A DNA stretch of 64,000 nucleotides from Sthenelais limicola (GCA_942159475.1 OW804099.1:14871499-14935498), one strand, 5' to 3'. Shown: positions 1 through 16,700, numbered from the stretch's first letter. A program made the numbers and translations. The notes: generated from the letters alone by a model not told the origin.

Positions 1-3000
1 GGCTGGTATTAGTTGCAGGATACATATAAATACTAGACTCACTGCTATCATGTATTTATTTACAACTAGTAGTATATGGAGGCTGGTATTAGTTGCAGGA
101 TACATATATAGAGTCACCGCTATCAAGTATTTTTTTACAACTAGTAGTATATGGAGGCTGGTATTAGTTGCAGGATACATATATAGACTCACTGCTATCA
201 TGTATTTATTTACAACTAGTAGTATATGGAGGCTGGTTTTAGTTGCAGGATACATATATAGACTCACAGCTATCATGTATTTATTTACAACTAGTGTTAT
301 ATGTAGGCTGGTATTAGTTGCAGGATACATATATAGACTCACCGCTATCCTGTATTTATTTACATCTAGTAGTATATGTAGGCTGGTATTAGTTGCAGGA
401 TACATATAAATACTAGACTCACTGCTATCATGTATTTATTTACAACTAGTAGTATATGGAGGCTGGTATTAGTTGCAGGACACATATAAATACTAGACTC
501 ACCGCTATCATGTATTTATTTACAACTAGTAGTATATGGAGGCTGGTATTAGTTGCAGGATACATATATATAGACACACCGCTATCATGTATTTATTTAC
601 AACTAGTAGTATATGTAGGCTGGTATTAGTTGCAGGATACATATATAGACCCACTGCTATCATGTATTTATTTACAACTAGTAGTATATGGAGGCTGGTA
701 TTAGTTGCAGGATACATATATAGACTCACGGCTATCATGTATTTATTTACAACTAGTAGTATATGTAGGCTGGTATTAGTTGCAGGATACATATATAGAC
801 CCACTGCTATCATGTATTTATTTACAACTAGTAGTATATGGAGGCTGGTATTAGTTGCAGGATACATATATATAGACTCACGGCTATCATGTATTTATTT
901 ACAACTAGTAATATATGTAGGCTGGTATTAGTTGCAGGATACATATATAGACTCACAGCTATCATGTATTTATTTACAACTAATAGTATATGGAGGCTGG
1001 TATTAGTTGCAGGATACATATATATAGACTCACCGCTATCCTGTATTTATTTACAATTAGTAGTATATGGAGGCTGGTATTAGTTGCAGGATACATATAT
1101 AGACTCACTGCTATCCTGTATTTATTTACAACTAGTAGTATATGGAGGCTGGTATTAGTTGCAGGTTACATATATAGACTCACCGCTATCCTGTATTTAT
1201 TTACAACTAGTAGTATATGGAGGCTGGTATTAGTTGCAGGATACATATATAGACTCACTGCTATCATGTATTTATTTACAACTAGTAGTATATGGAGGCT
1301 GGTATTAGTTGCAGGATACATATATAGACTCACAGCTATCATGTATTTTTTTACAACTAGTGTTATATGTAGGCTGGTATTAGTTGCAGGATACATATAT
1401 AGACCCACTGCTATCATGTATTTATTTACAACTAGTAGTATATGTAGGCTGGTATTAGTTGCAGGATACATATATAGACCCACTGCTATCATGTATTTAT
1501 TTACAACTAGTAGTATATGGAGGCTGGTATTAGTTGCAGGATACATATATAGACTCACGGCTATCATGTATTTATTTACAACTAGTAGTATATGTAGGCT
1601 GGTATTAGTTGCAGGTTACATATATAGACCCACTGCTATCATGTATTTATTTACAACTAGTAGTATATGGAGGCTGGTATTAGTTGCAGGATACATATAT
1701 ATATACTAGACTCACTGCTATCATGTATTTATTTACAACCAGTAGTATATGGAGGCTGGTATTAGTTGCAGGATACATATAAATACTAAACTCACTGCTA
1801 TCATGTATTTATTTACAACCAGTAGTATATGGAGGCTGGTATTAGTTGCAGGATACATATATATAGACTCACGGCTATCCTGTATTTATTTACAACTAGT
1901 AGTATATGGAGGCTGGTATTAGTTGCAGGATACATATATAGAGTCACCGCTATCAAGTATTTATTTACAACTAGTAGTATATGGAGGCTGGTATTAGTTG
2001 CAGGATACATATATAGACTCACTGCTATCATGTATTTATTTACAACTAGTAGTATATGGAGGCTGGTATTAGTTGCAGGATACATATATAGACTCACAGC
2101 TATCATGTATTTATTTACAACTAGTGTTATATGTAGGCTGGATTAGTTGCAGGATACATATATATATAGACTCACCGCTATCCTGTATTTATTTACATCT
2201 AGTAGTATATGTAGGCTGGTATTAGTTGCAGGATACATATAAATACTAGACTCACTGCTATCATGTATTTATTTACAACTAGTAGTATATGGAGGCTGGT
2301 ATTAGTTGCAGGACACATATAAATACTAGTCTCACCGCTATCATGTATTTATTTACAACTAGTAGTATATGGAGGCTGGTATTAGTTGCAGGATACATAT
2401 ATATAGACACACCGCTATCATGTATTTATTTACAACTAGTAGTATATGTAGGCTGGTATTAGTTGCAGGATACATATATAGACCCACTGCTATCATGTAT
2501 TTATTTACAACTAGTAGTATATGGAGGCTGGTATTAGTTGCAGGATACATATATGGACTCACGGCTATCATGTATTTATTTACAACTAGTAGTATATGTA
2601 GGCTGGTATTAGTTGCAGGATACATATATAGACCCACTGCTATCATGTATTTATTTACAACTAGTAGTATATGGAGGCTGGTATTAGTTGCAGGATACAT
2701 ATATATAGACTCACGGCTATCATGTATTTATTTACAACTAGTAATATATGTAGGCTGGTATTAGTTGCAGGATACATATATAGACTCACAGCTATCATGT
2801 ATTTATTTACAACTAATAGTATATGGAGGCTGGTATTAGTTGCAGGATACATATATATAGACTCACCGCTATCATGTATTTATTTACAATTAGTAGTATA
2901 TGGAGGCTGGTATTAGTTGCAGGATACATATATATAGACTCACTGCTATCCTGTATTTATTTACAACTAGTAGTATATGGAGGCTGGTATTAGTTGCAGG

Positions 3001-5195
3001 TTACATATATAGACTCACCGCTATCCTGTATTTATTTACAACTAGTAGTATATGGAGGCTGGTATTAGTTGCAGGATACATATATAGACTCACTGCTATC
3101 ATGTATTTATTTACAACTAGTAGTATATGGAGGCTGGTATTAGTTGCAGGATACATATATAGACACACCACTATCATGTATTTATTTACAACTAGTAGTA
3201 TATGGAGGCTGGTATTAGTTGCAGGATACATATATAGACTCACTGCTATCATGTATTTATTTACAACTAGTAGTATATGGGGGCTGGTATTAGTTGCAGG
3301 ATACATATAAATACTAGACTCACTGCTATCATGTATTTATTTACAACTAGTAGTATATGGAGGCTGGTATTAGTTGCAGGATACATATATAGACTCACTG
3401 CTATCCTGTATTTATTTACAACTAGTAGTATATGGAGGCTGGTATTAGTTGCAGGCTACATATATAGACTCACTGCTATCCTGTATTTATTTACAACTAG
3501 TAGTATATGGAGGCTGGTATTAGTTGCAGGCTACATATATAGACTCACTGCTATCCTGTATTTATTTACAACTAGTAGTATATGGAGGCTTGTATTAGAT
3601 GCAGGCTACATATAAATACTAGACTCACCGCTATCATGTATTTATTTACAACTAGTAGTATATGGAGGCTGATATTAGTTGCAGGATACATATCTAGACT
3701 CACTGCTATCATGTATTTATTTACAACTAGTAGTATATGGAGGCTGGTATTAGTTGCAGGATACATATTAATACTAGACTCACTGCTATCATGTATTTAT
3801 TTACAACTAGTAGTATATGGAGGCTGGTATTAGTTGCAGGATACATATATAGACTCACTGCTATCCTGTATTTATTTACAACTAGTAGTATATGGGGGCT
3901 GGTATTAGTTGCAGGATACATATATAGACTCACCGCTATCCTGTATTTATTTACAACTAGTAGTATATGGAGGCTGGTATTAGTTGCAGGATACATATAA
4001 ATACTAGACTCACTGCTATTATGTATTTATTTACAACTAGTAGTATATGGGGGCTGGTATTAGTTGCAGGATACATATATAGACTCACTGCTATCATGTA
4101 TATATTTACAACTAGTAGTATATGGAGGCTGGTATTAGTTGCAGGATACATATAAATACTAGACTCACTGCTATCCTATATTTATTTACAACAAGTAGTA
4201 TATGGAGGCTGGTATTAGTTGCAGGATACACATATAGACTCACTGCTATCATGTATTTATTTACAACTAGTAGTATATGGAGGCTGGTATTAGTTGCAGG
4301 ATACATATCTAGACTCACTGCTATCATGTATTTATTTACAACTAGTAGTATATGGAGGCTGGTATTAGTTGCAGGATACATATATAGACTCACTGCTATC
4401 ATGTATTTATTTACAACTAGTAGTATATGGAGGCTGGTATTAGTTGCAAGATACATATATAGACTCACTGCTATCATGTATTTATTTACAACTAGTAGTA
4501 TATGTAGGCTGGTATTAGTTGCAGGACACATATATAGACTCACTGCTATCATGTATTTATTTACAACTAGTAGTATATGGAGGCTGGTATTAGTTGCAGG
4601 ATACATATATATACTAGACTCACTGCTATCATGTATTTATTTACAACCAGTAGTATATGGAGGCTGGTATTAGTTGCAGGATACATATAAATACTAAACT
4701 CACTGCTATCATGTATTTATTTACAACCAGTAGTATATGGAGGCTGGTATTAGTTGCAGGATACATATATATAGACTCACGGCTATCCTGTATTTATTTA
4801 CAACTAGTAGTATATGGAGGCTGGTATTAGTTGCAGGATACATATATAGAGTCACCGCTATCAAGTATTTATTTACAACTAGTAGTATATGGAGGCTGGT
4901 ATTAGTTGCAGGATACATATATAGACTCACTGCTATCATGTATTTATTTACAACTAGTAGTATATGGAGGCTGGTATTAGTTGCAGGATACATATATAGA
5001 CTCACTGCTATCATGTATTTATTTACAACCAGTAGTATATGGAGGCTGGTATTAGTTGCAGGATACATATAAATACTAAACTCACTGCTATCATGTATTT
5101 ATTTACAACCAGTAGTATATGGAGGCTGGTATTAGTTGCAGGATACATATATATAGACTCACGGCTATCCTGTATTTATTTACAACTAGTCGTAT

Positions 5196-7581
5196 ATGGA
5201 GGCTGGTATTAGTTGCAGGATACATATAAATACTAGACTCACCGCTATCATGTATTTATTTACAACTAGTAGTATATGGAGGCTGGTATTAGTTGCAGGA
5301 TACATATATAGAGTCACCGCTATCAAGTATTTATTTACAACTAGTAGTATATGGAGGCTGGTATTAGTTGCAGGATACATATATAGACTCACTGCTATCA
5401 TGTATTTATTTACAACTAGTAGTATATGGAGGCTGGTATTAGTTGCAGGATACATATATAGACTCACAGCTATCATGTATTTATTTACAACTAGTGTTAT
5501 ATGTAGGCTGGTATTAGTTGCAGGATACATATATAGACTCACCGCTATCCTGTATTTATTTACATCTAGTAGTATATGTAGGCTGGTATTAGTTGCAGGA
5601 TACATATAAATACTAGACTCACTGCTATCATGTATTTATTTACAACTAGTAGTATATGGAGGCTGGTATTAGTTGCAGGACACATATAAATACTAGACTC
5701 ACCACTATCATGTATTTATTTACAACTAGTAGTATATGGAGGCTGGTATTAGTTGCAGGATACATATATATAGACACACCGCTATCATGTATTTATTTAC
5801 AACTAGTAGTATATGTAGGCTGGTATTAGTTGCAGGATACATATATAGACCCACTGCTATCATGTATTTATTTACAACTAGTAGTATATGGAGGCTGGTA
5901 TTAGTTGCAGGATACATATATAGACTCACGGCTATCATGTATTTATTTACAACTAGTAGTATATGTAGGCTGGTATTAGTTGCAGGATACATATATAGAC
6001 CCACTGCTATCATGTATTTATTTACAACTAGTAGTATATGGAGGCTGGTATTAGTTGCAGGATACATATATATAGACTCACGGCTATCATGTATTTATTT
6101 ACAACTAGTAATATATGTAGGCTGGTATTAGTTGCAGGATACATATATAGACTCACAGCTATCATGTATTTATTTACAACTAATAGTATATGGAGGCTGG
6201 TATTAGTTGCAGGATACATATATATAGACTCACCGCTATCCTGTATTTATTTACAATTAGTAGTATATGGAGGCTGGTATTAGTTGCAGGATACATATAT
6301 ATAGACTCACTGCTATCCTGTATTTATTTACAACTAGTAGTATATGGAGGCTGGTATTAGTTGCAGGATACATATATAGACACACCGCTATCATGTATTT
6401 ATTTACAACTAGTAGTATATGGAGGCTGGTATTAGTTGCAGGATACATATATAGACTCACTGCTATCATGTATTTATTTACAACTAGTAGTATATGGGGG
6501 CTGGTATTAGTTGCAGGATACATATAAATACTAGACTCACTGCTATCATGTATTTATTTACAACTAGTAGTATATGGAGGCTGGTATTAGTTGCAGGATA
6601 CATATATAGAGTCACCGCTATCAAGTATTTATTTACAACTAGTAGTATATGGAGGCTGGTATTAGTTGCAGGATACATATATAGACTCACTGCTATCATG
6701 TATTTATTTACAACTAGTAGTATATGGAGGCTGGTATTAGTTGCAGGATACATATATAGACTCACAGCTATCATGTATTTATTTACAACTAGTGTTATAT
6801 GTAGGCTGGTATTAGTTGCAGGATACATATATAGACTCACCGCTATCCTGTATTTATTTACATCTAGTAGTATATGTAGGCTGGTATTAGTTGCAGGATA
6901 CATATAAATACTAGACTCACTGCTATCATGTATTTATTTACAACTAGTAGTATATGGAGGCTGGTATTAGTTGCAGGACACATATAAATACTAGACTCAC
7001 CGCTATCATGTATTTATTTACAACTAGTAGTATATGGAGGCTGGTATTAGTTGCAGGATACATATATATAGACACACCGCTATCATGTATTTATTTACAA
7101 CTAGTAGTATATGTAGGCTGGTATTAGTTGCAGGATACATATATAGACCCACTGCTATCATGTATTTATTTACAACTAGTAGTATATGGAGGCTGGTATT
7201 AGTTGCAGGATACATATATAGACTCACGGCTATCATGTATTTATTTACAACTAGTAGTATATGTAGGCTGGTATTAGTTGCAGGATACATATATAGACCC
7301 ACTGCTATCATGTATTTATTTACAACTAGTAGTATATGGAGGCTGGTATTAGTTGCAGGATACATATATATAGACTCACGGCTATCATGTATTTATTTAC
7401 AACTAGTAATATATGTAGGCTGGTATTAGTTGCAGGATACATATATAGACTCACAGCTATCATGTATTTATTTACAACTAATAGTATATGGAGGCTGGTA
7501 TTAGTTGCAGGATACATATATATAGACTCACCGCTATCCTGTATTTATTTACAATTAGTAGTATATGGAGGCTGGTATTAG
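5196..7581. repeat. Higher-order repeat, 1,298-bp period
   Basis: The segment from about 5,196 to 6,283 recurs at about 6,494 to 7,581 with the same order of variant units, including the rare CAAGTATTTATT, ACTAGTGTTATATGT and ACATCTAGTAG variants. The shift is 1,298 bp, about 17 units. Confidence 0.8.
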
Positions 7582-10500
7582 TTGCAGGATACATATATAG
7601 ACTCACTGCTATCCTGTATTTATTTACAACTAGTAGTATATGGAGGCTGGTATTAGTTGCAGGTTACATATATAGACTCACCGCTATCCTGTATTTATTT
7701 ACAACTAGTAGTATATGGAGGCTGGTATTAGTTGCAGGATACATATATAGACTCACTGCTATCATGTATTTATTTACAACTAGTAGTATATGGAGGCTGG
7801 TATTAGTTGCAGGATACATATATAGACTCACAGCTATCATGTATTTTTTTACAACTAGTGTTATATGTAGGCTGGTATTAGTTGCAGGATACATATATAG
7901 ACCCACTGCTATCATGTATTTATTTACAACTAGTAGTATATGTAGGCTGGTATTAGTTGCAGGATACATATATAGACCCACTGCTATCATGTATTTATTT
8001 ACAACTAGTAGTATATGGAGGCTGGTATTAGTTGCAGGATACATATATAGACTCACGGCTATCATGTATTTATTTACAACTAGTAGTATATGTAGGCTGG
8101 TATTAGTTGCAGGTTACATATATAGACCCACTGCTATCATGTATTTATTTACAACTAGTAGTATATGGAGGCTGGTATTAGTTGCAGGATACATATATAT
8201 ATACTAGACTCACTGCTATCATGTATTTATTTACAACCAGTAGTATATGGAGGCTGGTATTAGTTGCAGGATACATATAAATACTAAACTCACTGCTATC
8301 ATGTATTTATTTACAACCAGTAGTATATGGAGGCTGGTATTAGTTGCAGGATACATATATATAGACTCACGGCTATCCTGTATTTATTTACAACTAGTAG
8401 TATATGGAGGCTGGTATTAGTTGCAGGATACATATATAGAGTCACCGCTATCAAGTATTTATTTACAACTAGTAGTATATGGAGGCTGGTATTAGTTGCA
8501 GGATACATATATAGACTCACTGCTATCATGTATTTATTTACAACTAGTAGTATATGGAGGCTGGTATTAGTTGCAGGATACATATATAGACTCACAGCTA
8601 TCATGTATTTATTTACAACTAGTGTTATATGTAGGCTGGATTAGTTGCAGGATACATATATAGACTCACCGCTATCCTGTATTTATTTACATCTAGTAGT
8701 ATATGTAGGCTGGTATTAGTTGCAGGATACATATAAATACTAGACTCACTGCTATCATGTATTTATTTACAACTAGTAGTATATGGAGGCTGGTATTAGT
8801 TGCAGGACACATATAAATACTAGACTCACCGCTATCATGTATTTATTTACAACTAGTAGTATATGGAGGCTGGTATTAGTTGCAGGATACATATATATAG
8901 ACACACCGCTATCATGTATTTATTTACAACTAGTAGTATATGTAGGCTGGTATTAGTTGCAGGATACATATATAGACCCACTGCTATCATGTATTTATTT
9001 ACAACTAGTAGTATATGGAGGCTGGTATTAGTTGCAGGATACATATATAGAGTCACCGCTATCAAGTATTTATTTACAACTAGTAGTATATGGAGGCTGG
9101 TATTAGTTGCAGGATACATATATAGACTCACTGCTATCATGTATTTATTTACAACTAGTAGTATATGGAGGCTGGTATTAGTTGCAGGATACATATATAG
9201 ACTCACAGCTATCATGTATTTATTTACAACTAGTGTTATATGTAGGCTGGATTAGTTGCAGGATACATATATAGACTCACCGCTATCCTGTATTTATTTA
9301 CATCTAGTAGTATATGTAGGCTGGTATTAGTTGCAGGATACATATAAATACTAGACTCACTGCTATCATGTATTTATTTACAACTAGTAGTATATGGAGG
9401 CTGGTATTAGTTGCAGGACACATATAAATACTAGACTCACCGCTATCATGTATTTATTTACAACTAGTAGTATATGGAGGCTGGTATTAGTTGCAGGATA
9501 CATATATATAGACACACCGCTATCATGTATTTATTTACAACTAGTAGTATATGTAGGCTGGTATTAGTTGCAGGATACATATATAGACCCACTGCTATCA
9601 TGTATTTATTTACAACTAGTAGTATATGGAGGCTGGTATTAGTTGCAGGATACATATATAGACTCACGGCTATCATGTATTTATTTACAACTAGTAGTAT
9701 ATGTAGGCTGGTATTAGTTGCAGGATACATATATAGACCCACTGCTATCATGTATTTATTTACAACTAGTAGTATATGGAGGCTGGTATTAGTTGCAGGA
9801 TACATATATATAGACTCACGGCTATCATGTATTTATTTACAACTAGTAATATATGTAGGCTGGTATTAGTTGCAGGATACATATATAGACTCACAGCTAT
9901 CATGTATTTATTTACAACTAATAGTATATGGAGGCTGGTATTAGTTGCAGGATACATATATATAGACTCACCGCTATCCTGTATTTATTTACAATTAGTA
10001 GTATATGGAGGCTGGTATTAGTTGCAGGATACATATATATAGACTCACTGCTATCCTGTATTTATTTACAACTAGTAGTATATGGAGGCTGGTATTAGTT
10101 GCAGGATACATATATAGACACACCGCTATCATGTATTTATTTACAACTAGTAGTATATGGAGGCTGGTATTAGTTGCAGGATACATATATAGACTCACTG
10201 CTATCATGTATTTATTTACAACTAGTAGTATATGGGGGCTGGTATTAGTTGCAGGATACATATAAATACTAGACTCACTGCTATCATGTATTTATTTACA
10301 ACTAGTAGTATATGGAGGCTGGTATTAGTTGCAGGATACATATATAGAGTCACCGCTATCAAGTATTTATTTACAACTAGTAGTATATGGAGGCTGGTAT
10401 TAGTTGCAGGATACATATATAGACTCACTGCTATCATGTATTTATTTACAACATGTAGTATATGGAGGCTGGTATTAGTTGCAGGATACATATATAGACT

Positions 10501-12778
10501 CACAGCTATCATGTATTTATTTACAACTAGTGTTATATGTAGGCTGGTATTAGTTGCAGGATACATATATAGACTCACCGCTATCCTGTATTTATTTACA
10601 TCTAGTAGTATATGTAGGCTGGTATTAGTTGCAGGATACATATAAATACTAGACTCACTGCTATCATGTATTTATTTACAACTAGTAGTATATGGAGGCT
10701 GGTATTAGTTGCAGGACACATATAAATACTAGACTCACCGCTATCATGTATTTATTTACAACTAGTAGTATATGGAGGCTGGTATTAGTTGCAGGATACA
10801 TATATATAGACACACCGCTATCATGTATTTATTTACAACTAGTAGTATATGTAGGCTGGTATTAGTTGCAGGATACATATATAGACCCACTGCTATCATG
10901 TATTTATTTACAACTAGTAGTATATGGAGGCTGGTATTAGTTGCAGGATACATATATAGACTCACGGCTATCATGTATTTATTTACAACTAGTAGTATAT
11001 GTAGGCTGGTATTAGTTGCAGGATACATATATAGACCCACTGCTATCATGTATTTATTTACAACTAGTAGTATATGGAGGCTGGTATTAGTTGCAGGATA
11101 CATATATATAGACTCACGGCTATCATGTATTTATTTACAACTAGTAATATATGTAGGCTGGTATTAGTTGCAGGATACATATATAGACTCACAGCTATCA
11201 TGTATTTATTTACAACTAATAGTATATGGAGGCTGGTATTAGTTGCAGGATACATATATATAGACTCACCGCTATCCTGTATTTATTTACAATTAGTAGT
11301 ATATGGAGGCTGGTATTAGTTGCAGGATACATATATAGACTCACTGCTATCCTGTATTTATTTACAACTAGTAGTATATGGAGGCTGGTATTAGTTGCAG
11401 GTTACATATATAGACTCACCGCTATCCTGTATTTATTTACAACTAGTAGTATATGGAGGCTGGTATTAGTTGCAGGATACATATATAGACTCACTGTTAT
11501 CATGTATTTATTTACAACTAGTAGTATATGGAGGCTGGTATTAGTTGCAGGATACATATATAGACTCACAGCTATCATGTATTTTTTTACAACTAGTGTT
11601 ATATGTAGGCTGGTATTAGTTGCAGGATACATATATAGACCCACTGCTATCATGTATTTATTTACAACTAGTAGTATATGTAGGCTGGTATTAGTTGCAG
11701 GATACATATATAGACCCACTGCTATCATGTATTTATTTACAACTAGTAGTATATGGAGGCTGGTATTAGTTGCAGGATACATATATAGACTCACGGCTAT
11801 CATGTATTTATTTACAACTAGTAGTATATGTAGGCTGGTATTAGTTGCAGGTTACATATATAGACCCACTGCTATCATGTATTTATTTACAACTAGTAGT
11901 ATATGGAGGCTGGTATTAGTTGCAGGATACATATATATATACTAGACTCACTGCTATCATGTATTTATTTACAACCAGTAGTATATGGAGGCTGGTATTA
12001 GTTGCAGGATACATATAAATACTAAACTCACTGCTATCATGTATTTATTTACAACCAGTAGTATATGGAGGCTGGTATTAGTTGCAGGATACATATATAT
12101 AGACTCACGGCTATCCTGTATTTATTTACAACTAGTAGTATATGGAGGCTGGTATTAGTTGCAGGATACATATATAGAGTCACCGCTATCAAGTATTTAT
12201 TTACAACTAGTAGTATATGGAGGCTGGTATTAGTTGCAGGATACATATATAGACTCACTGCTATCATGTATTTATTTACAACTAGTAGTATATGGAGGCT
12301 GGTATTAGTTGCAGGATACATATATAGACTCACAGCTATCATGTATTTATTTACAACTAGTGTTATATGTAGGCTGGATTAGTTGCAGGATACATATATA
12401 GACTCACCGCTATCCTGTATTTATTTACATCTAGTAGTATATGTAGGCTGGTATTAGTTGCAGGATACATATAAATACTAGACTCACTGCTATCATGTAT
12501 TTATTTACAACTAGTAGTATATGGAGGCTGGTATTAGTTGCAGGACACATATAAATACTAGACTCACCGCTATCATGTATTTATTTACAACTAGTAGTAT
12601 ATGGAGGCTGGTATTAGTTGCAGGATACATATATATAGACACACCGCTATCATGTATTTATTTACAACTAGTAGTATATGTAGGCTGGTATTAGTTGCAG
12701 GATACATATATAGACCCACTGCTATCATGTATTTATTTACAACTAGTAGTATATGGAGGCTGGTATTAGTTGCAGGAT
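5736..12778. repeat. Higher-order repeat, 3,738-bp period
   Basis: Blocks at 5,736, 6,494, 7,034, 7,488 and 8,327 recur at 9,474, 10,232, 10,772, 11,226 and 12,065, always shifted by 3,738 bp. I saw only scattered single-base differences, for example CACTGTTATC near 11,494 against CACTGCTATC. Each copy contains a 1,298-bp and an approximately 1,829-bp sub-block; the first also holds an extra 611-bp insertion. This is a recent large tandem duplication within the satellite. Confidence 0.8.
8438..9659. repeat. 611-bp tandem duplication inside the satellite
   Basis: Positions 8,438-9,048 and 9,049-9,659 carry the same series of variant units, including the 2-bp-deleted unit GGCTGGATTAG (near 8,635 and 9,246). 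The junction at about 9,049 joins a CAGGATACATATATAGAG unit to a context where neighbouring blocks have CATATATAGACTCACGG, which marks the breakpoint. Confidence 0.75.
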
Positions 12779-13764
12779 ACATATATAGACTCACGGCTAT
12801 CATGTATTTATTTACAACTAGTAGTATATGTAGGCTGGTATTAGTTGCAGGATACATATATAGACCCACTGCTATCATGTATTTATTTACAACTAGTAGT
12901 ATATGGAGGCTGGTATTAGTTGCAGGATACATATATATAGACTCACGGCTATCATGTATTTATTTACAACTAGTAATATATGTAGGCTGGTATTAGTTGC
13001 AGGATACATATATAGACTCACAGCTATCATGTATTTATTTACAACTAATAGTATATGGAGGCTGGTATTAGTTGCAGGATACATATATATAGACTCACCG
13101 CTATCATGTATTTATTTACAATTAGTAGTATATGGAGGCTGGTATTAGTTGCAGGATACATATATATAGACTCACTGCTATCCTGTATTTATTTACAACT
13201 AGTAGTATATGGAGGCTGGTATTAGTTGCAGGTTACATATATAGACTCACCGCTATCCTGTATTTATTTACAACTAGTAGTATATGGAGGCTGGTATTAG
13301 TTGCAGGATACATATATAGACTCACTGCTATCATGTATTTATTTACAACTAGTAGTATATGGAGGCTGGTATTAGTTGCAGGATACATATATAGACACAC
13401 CGCTATCATGTATTTATTTACAACTAGTAGTATATGGAGGCTGGTATTAGTTGCAGGATACATATATAGACTCACTGCTATCATGTATTTATTTACAACT
13501 AGTAGTATATGGGGGCTGGTATTAGTTGCAGGATACATATAAATACTAGACTCACTGCTATCATGTATTTATTTACAACTAGTAGTATATGGAGGCTGGT
13601 ATTAGTTGCAGGATACATATATAGACTCACTGCTATCCTGTATTTATTTACAACTAGTAGTATATGGAGGCTGGTATTAGTTGCAGGCTACATATATAGA
13701 CTCACTGCTATCCTGTATTTATTTACAACTAGTAGTATATGGAGGCTGGTATTAGTTGCAGGCT

Positions 13765-16700
13765 ACATATATAGACTCACTGCTATCCTGTATTTATTTA
13801 CAACTAGTAGTATATGGAGGCTTGTATTAGATGCAGGCTACATATAAATACTAGACTCACCGCTATCATGTATTTATTTACAACTAGTAGTATATGGAGG
13901 CTGATATTAGTTGCAGGATACATATCTAGACTCACTGCTATCATGTATTTATTTACAACTAGTAGTATATGGAGGCTGGTATTAGTTGCAGGATACATAT
14001 ATAGACCCACTGCTATCATGTATTTATTTACAACTAGTAGTATATGGAGGCTGGTATTAGTTGCACGATACATATAAATACTAGACTCACCGCTATCATG
14101 TATTTATTTACAACTAGTAGTGTATGGAGGCTGGTATTAGTTGCAGGATACCTGTATAGACTCACTGCTATCATGTATTTATTTACAACTAGTAGTATAT
14201 GGAGGCTGGTATTAGTTGCAGGATACATGTATAGACTCACCGCTATCATGTATTTATTTACAACTAGTAGTATATGGAGGTTGGTATTAGTTGCAGGATA
14301 CATATATAGACCCACTGCTATCATGTATTTATTTACAACTAGTAGTATATGTACGCTGGTATTAGTTGCAGGATACATATATAGACCCACTGCTATCATG
14401 TATTTATTTACAACTAGTAGTATATGGAGGCTGGTATTAGTTGCAGGATACATATATATAGACTTACGGCTATCATGTATTTATTTACAACTAGTAATAT
14501 ATGTAGGCTGGTATTAGTTGCAGGATACATATATAGACTCACAGCTATCATGTATTTATTTACAACTAATAGTATATGGAGGCTGGTATTAGTTGCAGGA
14601 TACATATATATAGACTCACCGCTATCCTGTATTTATTTACAATTAGTAGTATATGGAGGCTGGTATTAGTTGCAGGATACATATATATAGACTCACTGTT
14701 ATCCTGTATTTATTTACAACTAGTAGTATATGGAGGCTGGTATTAGTTGCAGGTTACATATATAGACTCACCGCTATCCTGTATTTATTTACAACTAGTA
14801 GTATATGGAGGCTGGTATTAGTTGCAGGATACATATATAGACTCACTGCTATCATGTATTTATTTACAACTAGTAGTATATGGAGGCTGGTATTAGTTGC
14901 AGGATACATATATAGACACACCGCTATCATGTATTTATTTACAACTAGTAGTATATGGAGGCTGGTATTAGTTGCAGGATACATATATAGACCCACTGCT
15001 ATCATGTATTTATTTACAACTAGTAGTATATGGAGGCTGGTATTAGTTGCACGATACATATAAATACTAGACTCACCGCTATCATGTATTTATTTACAAC
15101 TAGTAGTGTATGGAGGCTGGTATTAGTTGCAGGATACATGTATAGACTCACTGCTATCATGTATTTATTTACACGTAGTAGTATATGGAGGCTGGTATTA
15201 GTTGCAGGATACATGTATAGACTCACCGCTATCATGTATTTATTTACAACTAGTAGTATATGGAGGTTGGTATTAGTTGCAGGATACATATATAGACCCA
15301 CTGCTATCATGTATTTATTTACAACTAGTAGTATATGTAGGCTGGTATTAGTTGCAGGATACATATATAGACCCACTGCTATCATGTATTTATTTACAAC
15401 TAGTAGTATATGGAGGCTGGTATTAGTTGCAGGATACATATATATAGACTCACGGCTATCATGTATTTATTTACAACTAGTAATATATGTAGGCTGGTAT
15501 TAGTTGCAGGATACATATATAGACTCACTGCTATCCTGTATTTATTTACAACTAGTAGTATATGGAGGCTTGTATTAGATGCAGGCTACATATAAATACT
15601 AGACTCACCGCTATCATGTATTTATTTACAACTAGTAGTATATGGAGGCTGATATTAGTTGCAGGATACATATCTAGACTCACTGCTATCATGTATTTAT
15701 TTACAACTAGTAGTATATGGAGGCTGGTATTAGTTGCAGGATACATATATAGACCCACTGCTATCATGTATTTATTTACAACTAGTAGTATATGGAGGCT
15801 GGTATTAGTTGCACGATACATATAAATACTAGACTCACCGCTATCATGTATTTATTTACAACTAGTAGTGTATGGAGGCTGGTATTAGTTGCAGGATACC
15901 TGTATAGACTCACTGCTATCATGTATTTATTTACAACTAGTAGTATATGGAGGCTGGTATTAGTTGCAGGATACATGTATAGACTCACCGCTATCATGTA
16001 TTTATTTACAACTAGTAGTATATGGAGGTTGGTATTAGTTGCAGGATACATATATAGACCCACTGCTATCATGTATTTATTTACAACTAGTAGTATATGT
16101 ACGCTGGTATTAGTTGCAGGATACATATATAGACCCACTGCTATCATGTATTTATTTACAACTAGTAGTATATGGAGGCTGGTATTAGTTGCAGGATACA
16201 TATATATAGACTTACGGCTATCATGTATTTATTTACAACTAGTAATATATGTAGGCTGGTATTAGTTGCAGGATACATATATAGACTCACAGCTATCATG
16301 TATTTATTTACAACTAATAGTATATGGAGGCTGGTATTAGTTGCAGGATACATATATATAGACTCACCGCTATCCTGTATTTATTTACAATTAGTAGTAT
16401 ATGGAGGCTGGTATTAGTTGCAGGATACATATATATAGACTCACTGTTATCCTGTATTTATTTACAACTAGTAGTATATGGAGGCTGGTATTAGTTGCAG
16501 GTTACATATATAGACTCACCGCTATCCTGTATTTATTTACAACTAGTAGTATATGGAGGCTGGTATTAGTTGCAGGATACATATATAGACTCACTGCTAT
16601 CATGTATTTATTTACAACTAGTAGTATATGGAGGCTGGTATTAGTTGCAGGATACATATATAGACACACCGCTATCATGTATTTATTTACAACTAGTAGT

